From Platanthera guangdongensis (Eukaryota > Streptophyta > Magnoliopsida > Asparagales > Orchidaceae), in NCBI GenBank assembly GCA_039583875.1, contig CM077158.1, forward strand, positions 240,607,447 to 240,671,446: DNA of 64,000 bases. The letters are read 5' to 3'. The translations under genes were made by a program, and so were the position numbers. The notes under the pieces are model-generated. The model was not told the origin of the DNA. It searched no databases and saw only the letters and a list, made by a program, of their open reading frames with translations. Each line of letters opens with the position of its first letter. The stretch's first letter is position 1. Of this stretch, positions 35,573-46,500 are shown piece by piece.

Positions 35573-36640
35573 ATGTATCATACGAATGCCAACGAGAAAC
35601 TCCTTCAAGACAGCCTCGCCGTTCTGACCGGCTTTCTCGGCATCGCCAAGCCCAAGAGGCCGCGGGAAGAAGACGTCGCCGCCTACTTGCCCCCCCCCCC
35701 ACACACACATAAAAAGAAAAAAACCAAGAAGTCCAAGAAGACACCTGCTTCCACCATGGTCGACCCACCCCCACCACCTGCGCAAGTCGCGGTTTCAACA
35801 AGCAATCCCGCGCGTTCTGCTAGCACTTTGAAGCTTCTCGGCGACCTTGGGCTAGACGACATACCCAACGTCGTCGCCCCTGACTCGAGCCTCCTCAACT
35901 CGCTAGGCATTCCGGAAGTCGCCAATACACCAGTGCCACAGCAGGTTGAAGTTTTTGCCCTACCAGGTCGCCATTTTGCCGAACCATTCTGTTAAATCGT
36001 CTAGTCGCCATTTACTTCTCGCTGACACGATTTCTTTACTCACAGACTCTCCACCAGATGTCGCCGACGCGGCTTTGAATTTCGCCCATATGAACTCCGC
36101 GTCGCTACTCGCCCTCGCTGCCGAGAAACCCCCTAAGACCGCACACACGGGCCGAATTAACCTTGGCGCCAAGAAGGTGTCTGAAGCCTCGGTTCCTGCG
36201 GTGAAGGAGAATCCCACGGCGAGCAAGGAACTTCCGCGAAGGAACCACCGGCGAAGAAGGTCACTCCGGCGAGCAAGGACCTTCGCCGCCTCTGAATGAT
36301 GCCTCTCTTCAGGCGGCCAGGACTTCCTTGCCGCCGCCTATGACCGCTCAGCAACAAGTCGTCATGATGTGACCTCCTCCGCCTCCTCCGCTGAAGACCC
36401 CACATCAGCCGGCGAGTTCGTCGCAGCCTTTAGCCCGGAAGACGGAAAAGTCGCGGCCGAGCTACTTCCCGCCGAAAGTCGGGGACCCTGGTCATGTAGG
36501 TCGCGGGCAGGGTAAAGCGGTCGAGCATGCTGGTGGCCCACCTTCTGGCCGGCGAAATGTTCCAGGTCGCGGCCCTTCTCCTCGTCGATCAATGTCCCCT
36601 CGTCGTGGTAAATGTCGTTACTGGTGCTTCGCTTGATGAC
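35573..36640 (+). pseudogene. Unrecognised GC-rich Pro/Lys/Ala-rich (gag-like) ORF, probably spliced
   Basis: The first frame (35573-35995) has a Leu-rich start (LLQDSLAVLTGFLGIAKPK), a poly-Pro then Lys-rich segment (HTHKKKKTKKSKK) that could act as a nuclear localisation signal, and KLLGDLGLDDIPNVV. CCAG|GTCGCC at 35967 and CTCACAG at 36045 would splice in frame to DSPPDVADAALNFAHMNSA and on to 36230. A 1-nt shift then leads into TPASKDLRRL. Further 3', broken frames are rich in Pro, Arg and Gly (GDPGHVGRGQGK, SPRRSMSPRRGK). The layout resembles a retroelement gag or a disordered nuclear protein, but I recognise no family. It stops where the rDNA relic begins. Confidence 0.35.
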
Positions 36641-36727
36641 TTTAGCCGTTTTATTTCTGATCTGGAGACTTCTTCATTTTGGCAGATCGCCCGGTGACTC
36701 CAGGGGAGGCCTTCATCGACGCCATCG

Positions 36728-36752
36728 GGTTGTCCGGCGGCGAGCGAGCAGG
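36728..36752 (+). repeat. Left arm of an inverted repeat flanking the rDNA relic
   Basis: GTTGTCCGGCGGCGAGCGAG and its extension recur, reversed and with one mismatch, at 38183-38207 on the far side of the rDNA fragment. A CAGACCCAGATCATC word also occurs on both sides (about 36779 and 38279) but in direct orientation. Confidence 0.75.
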
Positions 36753-36810
36753 GCCACCGCCGGCGGTGTCCCTGCCTGTCAGACCCAGATCATCAAACCC
36801 TTCACATAAT

Positions 36811-37594
36811 ATCAAGGTCGGTCGACAGTGCACCTCATAAGAGGATCCCGCTCATCAGCTTCCTTGCGCCCTACGGGCTTTATCACTCATCGGCTCACAT
36901 ACATGTTAGTCTCCTTGGTCTGTATTTCAAGACGGGTCGAATGGGAAGCCCACAGATCGTTGCAATAAGCACGCAAGAGCTGTTAAGCCCGTATGTATGA
37001 TGCGTGTCATGCTGCTAGTCGACCATAATGACAGTGTCTCTGTGGGCATCACTCGACACTCGCTCAAGCTCTACATGGCGATAAGGTCTGCAACAATCCA
37101 CACCTCGAGCCAAGCAACAGACCAACGTATTTCGTTCCGCTTCAGGCCGAGGCACATTGTCGGCCCCCATCTGCTTCGCTCCCGACAATTTCAAACACTC
37201 TTTGACTCTCTTTTCAAAGTTCTTTTCATCCTTCCCTCGCGGTACTTGTTCGTTATCGGTCTCTCGCCCTTATTTAGCCTTGGACAGAATTTATCGCCCG
37301 ATTAGGGCTGCATTCCCAAACAACCCGACTCGTTGACAGCACCTCGTGTTGCGACAGGGTTCAGGCCGAATGGGGCTCTCACCCTCCCTGGCGCCCCATT
37401 CCAGGAGACTTGGGCCCGGTCCGTCGCTGAGGATGCTTCTCCAGACTACAATTCGAGCTGCATAGCAACCCAATTTCCGTGCTGGGCAATTCTCGGTTCG
37501 CTCGTCGTTATTAGGGGAATCCTCGTAAACTTCTTCTCCTCTGCTTATTGATATGCTTAAACTCAGCGGGTCACCCCGCACATCCTGGGGTCGC
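36811..37594 (-). rRNA. 26S rRNA 5' fragment, degenerate
   Basis: The plus strand carries the complement of the first about 0.75 kb of plant 26S rRNA: TTTCAAGACGGGTCG near 36926, CTCGCGGTACTTGTTCG near 37237, CCCAAACAACCCGACTCG near 37314, and the start region with TATTGATATGCTTAAACTC at 37546. Positions that are normally fixed G or C are often A or T, and the divergent D2 part is AT-shifted. It begins abruptly at about 36811, so most of 26S is missing. Probably a pseudogene piece. Confidence 0.9.
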
Positions 37595-37837
37595 ATATCA
37601 ATTTTCATACAATAACAATTGAATTGGGTTAAACATGGGATTCACACAAATTTCTTAAAGCAACCAAACGATGATGAGGATCAACATAGCTTTCATCCCA
37701 CCAATTAATCGATCGTTGCAAGAGAAAATCATCCTCGCTCTTCAGCCTGCCACACATCAGCGCAAGACAGGCCAATCTCTGCATCCTAGACAAGACCAAT
37801 GCATAACATTAGAGATCTTGTGGAGCAATTTAATGCT
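37595..37837 (-). other. ITS2 spacer of the rDNA relic
   Basis: It lies between recognisable 26S start and 5.8S end. It is AT-rich for a plant ITS2 and has no coding content. Confidence 0.75.
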
Positions 37838-37890
37838 TGACGCCCAGGCGGACGTGCCCTTAGCCAGCTGGCCTTAAGGCGCAACTTGCA

Positions 37891-37926
<36 letters not shown>

Positions 37927-37995
37927 GCACCACGTATCGCATTTCGTTGCGCTCTTCATCGATGCGAGAGCCAAGATATCCATTGTCGAGAGCCC
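37838..37995 (-). rRNA. 5.8S rRNA, probably pseudogene
   Basis: The full length of about 158 bp is present. TGACGCCCAGGCGGACGTGC marks the 3' end and TCATCGATGCGAGAGCC the conserved 5' third (on the complement). Substitutions such as CGTATCGCATTTCGTTGCG, instead of the usual plant form, hint at decay. Confidence 0.9.
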
Positions 37996-38190
37996 TACAA
38001 CTCTTGAAGAGAAAACAACAAATCCACAAAACAAATCGCTTTGAGAATATATGGTTGAAATTCTACTCATACTACATATTTACCTTGGCGCAAATCTGCG
38101 CTGAGTTGATCTCTCCTCCATCTAGAACATGTTACCATCAGATTGTTCATGCAAAAGATGGACGAGTGTGCAACAGCATCAATGACCCTG
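37996..38190 (-). other. ITS1 spacer fragment
   Basis: TACCTTGGCGC at about 38081-38091 is the complement of the conserved plant ITS1 core (GYGYCAAGGAA) with one change. That identifies the segment as ITS1. It ends near 38190, where the GC-rich inverted repeat begins. No 18S is seen. Confidence 0.75.
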
Positions 38191-38340
38191 CCCGCTCGCC
38201 GCCGGACAACACCCGGCGTGTTCGCCGGAGGCCGGCGAACCCGCCGGTGGGCACCGGGCTCCGCCGCCGGCGGCCGATAGACCCAGATCATCGAACGGAC
38301 GGAGTTCAACGACCCGTTCGACGAACGTCGAACGGGGAGG
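38183..38340 (+). repeat. GC-rich inverted-repeat segment after the rDNA relic
   Basis: It holds the right arm (38183-38207) of the repeat seen at 36728-36752, a perfect local stem GTTCGCCGG/CCGGCGAAC around 38219-38240, and further GCCGGC-type words. Confidence 0.7.
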
Positions 38341-38368
38341 GGCGTTTTAAATTTTTTTTATTATTTGT

Positions 38369-38610
38369 TCAGGCGTTGAGAGCGCACTCAACGCCCGGGC
38401 AGGCGTTGAGAGCGCACTCAACGCCTGGGCAGGTGTTTCAGGCGTTGAGTGTCCACTCAACGCCTGGGCAGGCGTTGAGAGTGCACTCAATGCCTGGGCA
38501 TGCGTTGAGAGTGCACTCAACGCCTGTTCAGGCGTTGAGTGCACACTCAACGCGTGGGCAGGAGTTGAGTGTCCACTCAACGTCTGTGTAGGCGTGCACT
38601 CAACGCCGAG
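38369..38610. repeat. Eight tandem 30-bp palindromic repeats
   Basis: The unit is close to AGGCGTTGAG, a short spacer GCGC or TGTC, CACTCAACGCC, then TGGGC. Seven nearly full copies and one partial follow each other, with a 9-bp extra after the second. Each unit can fold as a hairpin. Since 30 is a multiple of three, frames stay open on both strands (HSTPGQALR-like periodic peptides); these are not taken as genes. Confidence 0.92.
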
Positions 38611-39290
38611 GGGCGGGTGAAGCCCACTTGAATGTCAAGTGGGCGAAGCCCTCAGCGACACATCGAGAACGGGCGAATCCAGTTCGAAGATGCTAGTATA
38701 TATATATATAAATCAATATACATATCTTGGAGCACATCATACGTTAAGTTTTGACAATTGGATCTCATGAAATAAATCCTATCACTACATGAGAGAGAGA
38801 GGGAGGAGAGAGGGGGGAGGAGAAAGAGGGGGAGAGAGAATAAGAAGAGAAATAGAGTGAGAAATTAATGTTTTTACGTCAAAACGTAAATTTTTTTATA
38901 AAATAAAATTTGTAATATCAATTTATATTTTTTTGCGATCATTTTGAGTACTCATATGTATATATTGCGGGTGTTGCCCGCCATGATGCGGGCGCACCCC
39001 GCAACGACGCATCGAGCACGGGCGAAGCCCGTGCGGAGACAGACGAAGCCCGCCTAGATGCGACCGAAAGCCGCCCGAGAGCATCGAGCATGAATTTTTT
39101 AAAAATTCATCAAATATAAAGATTCCCATAAATTATTAGTGCGAGAGACATGATTTTTTTTTAAAAAAAAAGGAGCTTTCTTATGCCCAAAACATCCAAA
39201 CATTTTGAGTACTCCTTGAGCAACGTTACAGAGGGAATAAAAACTGCAAAAAGAGCATTAGAACCATCTACATATCTACCGAAGTAACAC
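38611..39290. other. Low-complexity region between satellite and ERECTA 3' end
   Basis: It contains a TA-run (38698-38710), GA-rich text (38795-38850) and two GC-rich modules sharing CATCGAGMACGGGCGAA (38664, 39010). No gene is seen. Confidence 0.5.
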
Positions 39291-39293
39291 CAA

Positions 39294-39299
39294 TTTATT
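39294..39299 (-). terminator. Possible poly(A) signal of the ERECTA-like gene
   Basis: Minus-strand AATAAA lies about 25 bp after the stop codon. It is close to the stop, so a signal further downstream may be the one used. Confidence 0.4.
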
Positions 39300-39322
39300 C
39301 TGATGAGCATTTTTTTCACTTG

Positions 39323-39694
39323 TCAGCAGCTGTTATGAGAAATCACCTCCCCAAACTTAAGGAAGAGCTGGTCATCAGAAGTACTGAGAGATGAAGTGCA
39401 GGTCAAAGCAGCAGAGCTTTTGAGCCCTGCATACCCATTCAAGCAGCGGGGTTTAGTAGACGGTAATGGAGACGAAGGCAATTGCTTCTTTGTTAATGGA
39501 TGCGGGCTCTGGTTAGCAAGCAAGCTCAGCAACCGAGCCACCTCGTTCATCGTCGGACGCTCGGAAGGCTGCTTCTTGGTGCAAAGGAGAGCCAACTGGA
39601 ACACTTTCTTCACGGGGACGAGATCTGTACATGCCGAGGCAATGCTGGGATCGACGGTCTCCATTATTGCATTACTAGCTGCTTTTGACAGTAC
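39323..39694 (-). CDS. ER: ERECTA-like last exon: kinase C-lobe end and tail
   Basis: After the acceptor TAACAG the frame reads VLSKAASNAIMETVDP, VFQLALLCTKKQPSERPTMN, then a Ser/Pro-rich tail ending FGEVISHNSC and TGA at 39323. It holds 123 codons plus stop and starts in phase 0. No break is seen. Confidence 0.9.
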   Translation of the reverse strand, partial: VLSKAASNAIMETVDPSIASACTDLVPVKKVFQLALLCTKKQPSERPTMNEVARLLSLLANQSPHPLTKKQLPSSPLPSTKPRCLNGYAGLKSSAALTCTSSLSTSDDQLFLKFGEVISHNSC

Positions 39695-40410
39695 CTGTTA
39701 CATTTTTCTTTCAGAAATTAAGCAGACAAGCATTTGCTGTAGGAGACATTATAAGCAGCCTACATTAAGAAAATGAAGAAATGTTATCTTATAATACTGG
39801 TATAACTTTGTGGATGCGACTCTAAAGCGTTCTTCTCAAATCCAAAGAATTCACTGGAGCCTACTTTAAGAATGCAAGACAATTAATAGAAATCGAAAGT
39901 CGTTTAGTTAGAAACTGTTGGGGAAAATAAGTGCAAAAACAATCACAAAAACGCAGAACACAACACGGGAATTCAACGTGGAAAAACCTCAAGTCCGGGA
40001 AAAAACCACAACCACCCGCGCCACAGAAATCCACTATGAAAAACGTTCAAAGAAACTTACACCGCTTCTCTTTTCCGCCGCTCTCCTTCCTCCGGTTTCT
40101 GATCTCTTCAATTCGCACGAAACCCTAATCCGAAAATAGGCTTAAATATCCACTGAATAAAGATGTACAAATTACATAAATACCCCTGACAAAATATGGG
40201 AAATATTATGGGAATATGTCGGCTCCATCTCTAACAGAAACATTATGGGAAATATGTCGCGTTTTAAAGAGCAAAACCTTCACTTTATGATCCAAATTTC
40301 AAGAATAAGGAACAAGAATGGGTCCTTGGAATCTAGAACTAGTGATGTTAGGTGAATACAGAAGGATTGTCAGGAAAAATAGAACCATAAATCTATTCAA
40401 ATGAACAATA

Positions 40411-40411
<1 letters not shown>

Positions 40412-40457
<46 letters not shown>
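40412..40457. repeat. (TA)n microsatellite
   Basis: Twenty-three AT units lie exactly where the copia gag fragment breaks off. Confidence 0.95.
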
Positions 40458-40460
<3 letters not shown>

Positions 40461-40888
40461 TTCCATGTGTGGCACTAACCAACTCATTCTCCAGAAACTG
40501 AAGTTTAGCAATGTTCTTATTGAAAACCCATCCAAGGTTGTCCAAATCTCAGAAGTTGCCTTACACCCCATGATGTGATCGAACAAGTATGGAGAGATTG
40601 CTCGCTTGAGTGTGAACTCAGCCTTAGCATTAGTCCTCCAAACTCTCATATCTTTGGCATTGTCTCTGGCAGGACAACCGCTTCCCATGCCTATCCGCCA
40701 ACAACCTCCTAAAGGTCCTCGCGAAGCAAGTAACTTTTCATACATCACTTCCACTTCTTGTATTGGTCTGAGTTAGCAGTTTAATACAAAGCCATCTTGC
40801 ATAGCCTCCCTCCATACTAGTCTTTCTGGTTTACTCCTACCAAAGAAACTTAGTAGTTACAGCTAAAACCTGTGTAGCTATGATATCA
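40458..40888 (-). pseudogene. Family-1 copia gag fragment
   Basis: The minus strand encodes a decayed gag: VWRTNAKAEFTLKRAISP, LFDHIMGCKATSEIWTTLDG and remnants of LQFLENEL in another frame. It is truncated at the TA run. A primer-binding-site remnant (TGATATCATAGC) precedes it next to the LTR. Confidence 0.8.
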
Positions 40889-41557
40889 TGTTAAATTTAT
40901 TGAGGTCGAAGAACACTCAACCACCAAGGAAGTAAACCACTAGTAATGAAGAACTAGAGCAAGAACTTGAATTTATTTTTTACAACTCAATTACAAAACG
41001 ATACATACAAGCACGAGACATGATTTCGCATTGCAATGGACAGAGATCAAAACAGAAAACAAGACAAGCAAACAAAGACCGCTTAGCCGCCTGGTCGCAC
41101 CTCTAGTCTCTTAACCACAGAGGTCACGGGAATAGACCACTTATTGACACTGCTTGAGAACTGCCAAAGAAAAACAATGCTCTGGTCACTTAACCACACT
41201 ACCATCGGCGGTAAGAGTTACCGTCCCGTATTAGTCGTCTAGTCACCAAATTGTTGTCTGCAACTACATTGAAGCTGGACCACTGACTTAACCGCCAAAT
41301 CTAGTCACCTAACTGCCCAGGCTAGCCGCACAGTTTGCTAAACAGGATGCCCAAAGACCTCTTCTCCTTGCCACAAAGTGCTAACCGCAACCTTTTACTC
41401 TGAACTACAGCTCTCACTGTTCCGGAGCAAATGACGGAGTTTGGACCCCTTATTTATAGCCAGGGAATGGAATATTCGGAAATCTTGCTACCGTCCGGCA
41501 GTTAGGCGGTTAGACAACTTCTAACCGCGCGACTAGCTCACTACACAATTTTCAACA
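40889..41557 (-). repeat. Family-1 copia 5' LTR, short form (669 bp)
   Basis: On the element strand it starts TGTTGAAAATTGTGTAG and ends TAAATTTAACA. It keeps the CATGATTTCGCATTGC-like passage and a TATA region (CCTTATTTATAGCCAGG), but is less than half the length of the LTRs at 20-27 kb. Confidence 0.8.
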
Positions 41558-41981
41558 AAGCCTGGATATTTCCATATGATTCTTTTGTGCTCATTTTAAA
41601 ATTTTATGAGGGAACTTTTGAAATAAAATATCAGAATGAACTAAATTGTGCTAAATTGAAGTCAATCGTAAAGATGTCAGATCTCAATGTTTTTATGTAT
41701 TTCTAACACCGCACTTCTAGAAGCAGGAGAATGCAGTATTTATTATTTACATAAGCACCTATAAAAAATATAGTGGAATTTTTCCGGTTACAGAAGTTTC
41801 CTCACAATAATGACCTATATTCAAGTTCATTTACAACTTTAAAAACCAGTTTAGCAGCCAGAAAGAATACTTATTTGTAAAATGGAAAGCAACTCAAGCA
41901 TTTCTAAGAAGCCAGACACATAGCTGTCCAAACTTAAAAGCACGATATGATGAGTAACAAGAGATGAGTTTAAGACATTAC

Positions 41982-42352
41982 CAGGTGGTGCAGGTTACAT
42001 TCATCATCAACCGCCTTCCTGCCAGTGAGGAGTTCAAGAAGGACAATTCCATAACTGTAGACATCAGACTTCTCGTTGAGTCGAGAAGTTCGAGCATACT
42101 CAGGGTCAATGTAGCCTATGGTACCCATCACATGAGTTGAGGTGTGCGCTTTGTGGACACACAGGAATTTTGCTATGCCAAAATCAGTGAGATGAGCCTC
42201 AAAATCTTTGTCCAAAAGTATATTGGAGGACTTTACATCTCTATGAATGATTCGGGGGCTACAATCATGGTGTAGATAAGCCAGTCCTTCAGCTGCCCCG
42301 AGGGCGATTCTTAGTCGGGTCTCCCAATCTAGCTTTTTCTTCTTCAAATGAC
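41982..42352 (-). CDS. ER: ERECTA-like kinase exon (catalytic core)
   Basis: 371 bp, entering in phase 1 and ending in phase 0: [81 protein letters not shown] and ECNLHHL. The catalytic loop, DFG and APE-equivalent (DPEYA) are intact. Confidence 0.93.
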
Positions 42353-42522
42353 CTTTTTTAGACACAAAGGAAATGGGGTTAATTTATCTTTGATTAGTAA
42401 AATAGTGTAGGAATCACCTTAATATGTGCTTCATGATTGCCTACGGATCGAAAACACATCAAAAGGTGGTGATTTCCATGAAAACTAATATTTTGTTTAT
42501 GGCATGTGCTTTCAACCTTTTA

Positions 42523-42732
42523 GGCTCTGTTTGACACTCCGGCGGGGCGCCGTTCCGTCCTGAACGAGCCGGAGAAAGGATGTTTGGCGAGCTCCGGGTG
42601 AGAACGGCCGGCGTAAAAGGGAGAAATCCCGGTGTTTTGACGTTGGTAGGCGGAGCACCAGTCGACCGTTCTAAACGGCCGTTTCCTCTCTCCTGGCTGG
42701 CCTCCCGCCGGCCCGAAATATCAAACAGAGCC
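42523..42732. mobile_element. Tourist-like MITE in ERECTA intron
   Basis: 210 bp with terminal inverted repeats GGCTCTGTTTGA/TCAAACAGAGCC, flanked by TTA on both sides (42520-42522, 42733-42735). The TIR and TTA flanks fit the PIF/Harbinger group. The interior is GC-rich with CGGCCGG words and no coding. Confidence 0.82.
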
Positions 42733-42823
42733 TTAATCAGAGTTAAAAATGTTGAAAATTATTTTATCAAAAACAAGTCATTTACACATTCATTAAATGA
42801 GCCCCAAGTTTAGCAAGAGTTAC

Positions 42824-43170
42824 CATGAAGAAGATCCCAGAGGCTTCCGTTCTCCATGTACTCGTAGAAGAGGAGGTTTCCGGATGGAGATAATGAGTAT
42901 CCTTGTAAGCTGACTAGATTTCGATGTTAATACATCCAAGTGTCTCCAACTCAGTGTCAAACTCCTTCAGATTTTGAGTATAGTGCGAGTATATTCTCTT
43001 GATAGCTATCGGCCTGCAGTTCTTAAGTACACATTTGTAAACAGTGCTAGATGCACCGCAGCCAATTATGTATTTCTCGCTCAAGTTCTCGGTCATCCTC
43101 ATGATGTCGTCATAGACATGAAGGGCCATGTTCATGTGTAGAATCACCAGCTTGGGTAACATATTGGAAA
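42824..43170 (-). CDS. ER: ERECTA-like exon: juxtamembrane and kinase N-lobe, 1-bp deletion
   Basis: The acceptor GATGCAG gives, with the previous exon, KPVSNMLPKLVILHMNMALH, IMRMTENLSEKYIIGCG, SSTVYKCVLKN and AIKRIYSHYTQNLKEFDTEL. At about 42915-42920 the codon after GCI lacks one base, so HRNLVSLQGYSLSPSGNLLF and the rest to LLHG are in another frame. Exon length 347 bp is one short of the phase-correct 348. An upstream AG (43187) would put a stop in frame, which supports the acceptor chosen. Confidence 0.9.
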
Positions 43171-43386
43171 CTGCATCAAGAGGATTCTGAAATTTGGTCA
43201 TTGCAAAGTACTACATTGCCTCTTACATTATGAGAATAAATGTATTTAGACAAAAAAGATAGCATTGTTTCCATAAGGAGTGTGGTAAATATTTGCACTA
43301 GGTCTTTTTGTAGCGTAAAAGAAGCATTTATGCATGCAACCTTAACCCTGGTAATTTAACCATGAGTATCTTTCATGTTATGTTAT

Positions 43387-43569
43387 AGTAGAAATTAAAA
43401 AGAAATAAAATCATATTATTCACTCACTTACAAATCAATACATTTCTCCCCAATGTATACACATAAGAGGGAGACCCAAAAATAGAATTTGAGATGTGGG
43501 ACTACTCCCAAAAGGAGGAGGCGGCTAACTGCATACCAATTTGTACTATTTGCACACTAAATTCCAACA
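43387..43569 (-). repeat. Family-2 copy A 3' LTR
   Basis: On the element strand it runs from TGTTGGAATTTAGTG to TTTCTACT. It shares its middle (GGGACTACTCCCAAAAGGAGG, complement) with all other family-2 LTRs. A polypurine tract CCTTGAGGGGCAG precedes it. Confidence 0.88.
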
Positions 43570-46500
43570 CTGCCCCTCAAGGTGGGCGAAAGATCTCCAC
43601 TAAGTCCATCTTGCCACACAATCTACATAAATCCAGTAAGCTAAGTCTTTTGGTTAGACAATCAGGCACTTGTTCTTTTGTAATAATATGTCCCAGCTTC
43701 AGCATCCCACCATCCAACTTTACTTTGATGAAGAACCTATCGATCACTATATGTTTGGTTCTATCATATTGGACGGGATTGTTAGCAATGTTAGTGGCTG
43801 ACTGGCTACCACACCACAATGTCATTTGTCCGCCTTGATCTTTCTTGAGTTCACTCAGCAGGGCTTTCAAGAATAACAACTCGCCTACACCTAAGTTCAT
43901 GATCATGTATTCTGCCTCGGCTGTAGATCTCGCAACTACAGTTTGCTTCTTGCTTTTTCTGGAGACAGGGTTGTCCCCCACAAACATGCAATATCCCGAT
44001 TTGGATCTCATGTCAACTGCACAACTAGTCCAATCAGAGTCGCAATAGTCCTCGATATTCAGAATTTCAGATGTCCATTCTTTCGGAAGATCAATCTCTT
44101 TCCTGGTGCACTCTTTAAGTATCTAAGAATCTGACACAGTGCATCCAAGTGCCCCTCCTTGGAATCGTGTATATAATGGGGTACTACACTCACAACAAAA
44201 GATATGTCAGGAAGCAGAAGATATGTCAGGACGGGGATGGCTCAAAAAGATCACGCGACCTACAAGCCTCTAATACCTCTCTTTATCAGTTGGCTCTTCT
44301 GCCTCAGCGTTGAGCTTGGACTTCTGATTAATAGGAGCAACTGTGGGCTTGCACCCCAGCATGCCCATCTCTTTGAGCAGATCTAGCACATATTTATGTT
44401 GAGATGGAACGATTCCCTCTATACCGCGAGCTACTTCTATCCCAAGGAAGTATTTTAGCTGGTCAATCCTTCACTTCAAATTATTTGCCCAATCTCTTCT
44501 TTAGCTGAACAATTTTCTTTTCATCATCGCCCGTAATAATCATGTCGTCCACGTACATAGTAAGTATTATAGTGTGATCTTCACTCTGCCTAAAGAACAC
44601 GGTATGATCAACATTGGTCTGTCGATATCCCATGTTAATCATCGCTTTCCAAAACCTGACAAACTAGGCTCGAGGAGATTGTTTTAGACCATACAGGAAT
44701 TTCTTGAGTCTACACACCTTACCTCCCGTTTGTTTTGTGTCAAAGCATGGTAGCACTTCTATGTATACTTCTTGCAACAGATCTCCATAAACAAAGACAT
44801 TCTTTACGCCAAACTGGTGCAGTTTTCATCCCCCATTTGTCGTCAAAGATATTAATGTTCGCACCGTGCTCATTTTTGTGATGGAGCAAAGGTTTCATCG
44901 TAGTCGATGCCATAATTCTAATTGTAACCCTTTGTTAATAATTGAGCCTTATAGCCCTCAAACTGACCCTCTAGGTTTTGCTTCACAATGAAAACCCGCT
45001 TGCACCCAACTGTCGTTTTCTCCGGTGGTAGCAACACGAGATTGCAGGTTTTGTTTTTCTCAAATGCATCAAGTTCTTCTAGAATTGCACCTTTCTATCA
45101 TAGATCTTTCTTAGCAACCCGCCAACACATGGGAATAGAAATAATATCCAAAGATAAAATGAATGATCCATGTGCAGAGGATATATGGGAGTAGGAAACA
45201 AATTGGGCAATGTCATGTGGGAAGTCATATCGATCAGGTGAGACTATAGCATTCTTGCGGGAACTCCATCTTACCGGCAAGGGAGTGGAAGTGGAGAGAT
45301 GAGGGGTTATTTTAGATGAGATATCTGAACTTGTGGTGGATGATGCAGCTGTCTCAGGGATCGGGGTAGGTAGATGCAAGGGACTTGACACAGGTGGCAC
45401 TGTAATCTCACTCTGTTGCATTCTTCTCGTATACACTCTTAAATCCTCCTGAGTTTGAGGTCCATCATCAGCAGATTCACTCTCATCAAGAATCGGCACC
45501 TCAACTAACTCGGCTTCTTTTGCCACAGGTGACAACGGGAGACTCACTATCCGCCTCTCACCACCACAGTTATCCTCCCCCTCTTGTCGCATATTTTCTA
45601 TACTGAGTGATTTTCCAAGAGGCGAGTTAAGCAAAGAGGAATAATATGACTCTAGCTCTCTAAATGTGACATACATACTGATGAATAACTTTCTCTCCGC
45701 CGAACTCCACCATACATATCCCTTTTGGGTAGCTGAATACCTAACAAAAATATACTCCAGGGCCTTTGAATTTAATTCTCCCACATTTGGTATTGTCATG
45801 CACAAATCACACAACCAAGGTCTTGAGGGGAAGAATATATTCACTCTTCCCTCACAGTATCGCAATCGAAGACTTCTAATCCAATACTCGCAAGGGCATC
45901 TGATTGATTAAATAGTTTGATGTTAGCATGGCTTGTCCCCACGAGTACGTTGGCACCTTTATTGTTATCATCATACTCTGAGTTACTGTCAGAAGGTACA
46001 TGTTCTTCCGTTCAGCTACTTCATTCTGCTCTGGTGTATATGGACAAATAGTTTGATGTTGGATTTCCTGTGAGGAAAAGTAGTTTGATGTTGGATTTTC
46101 TATGAGGACAAGTATTTTTCAAACGCCATGTTGGTGTACTCTGTCTCATTGTCATACTTGAACACTTTTACGACTGCATCGTGTTGAGTTTGAACTCCTT
46201 TATGAACATCCTTGAAGCAAGCTAACACATCACTCTTGTCTTTTAAAGGTAAAGTCAAATCACATGAGAGAAACAATCAATAAAAAACACAAAATATCGA
46301 AATTCATTCACAGAAGATGTAGGACATGGTCCCCAAACATCAGAATGACTAGATTAAAAGGATATGAACACCTACTACAACTGGAATAAGAGCTTCTGGT
46401 ATGTTTTCCCAGTTCGCATAAATCACATACAAGTTTGTTATAATTAACTTTCTCAAACAAAATGGGATACATCTGTTCCAAAACAGAAAAGGAAGGATGA

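Larger units (their letters stand above)
39695..41981 (-). other. ERECTA intron with copia fragment
   Basis: The 2.3-kb intron holds a family-1 copia LTR and gag piece (40460-41557), a TA microsatellite and, near 39917-40140, a short GTTGGGGAAAATAAG segment followed by CAACGTGGAAAAACC, which may be another LTR remnant. Confidence 0.7.

Noticed and set aside
38347..38591. Periodic-peptide ORFs on both strands (HSTPGQAL type)
   Set aside because: They come from a 30-bp satellite unit divisible by three; no start context or conservation supports a protein.
38369..38610. CRISPR-like array
   Set aside because: The regular 30-bp spacing is a plain tandem repeat. There are no unique spacers and no cas genes, and the context is plant.
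43181..43190. TTTCAG as the acceptor of the juxtamembrane exon
   Set aside because: With the previous exon in phase 1 it gives an immediate stop; the next AG (GATGCAG) gives KPVSNMLPKLVILH, as in the family.
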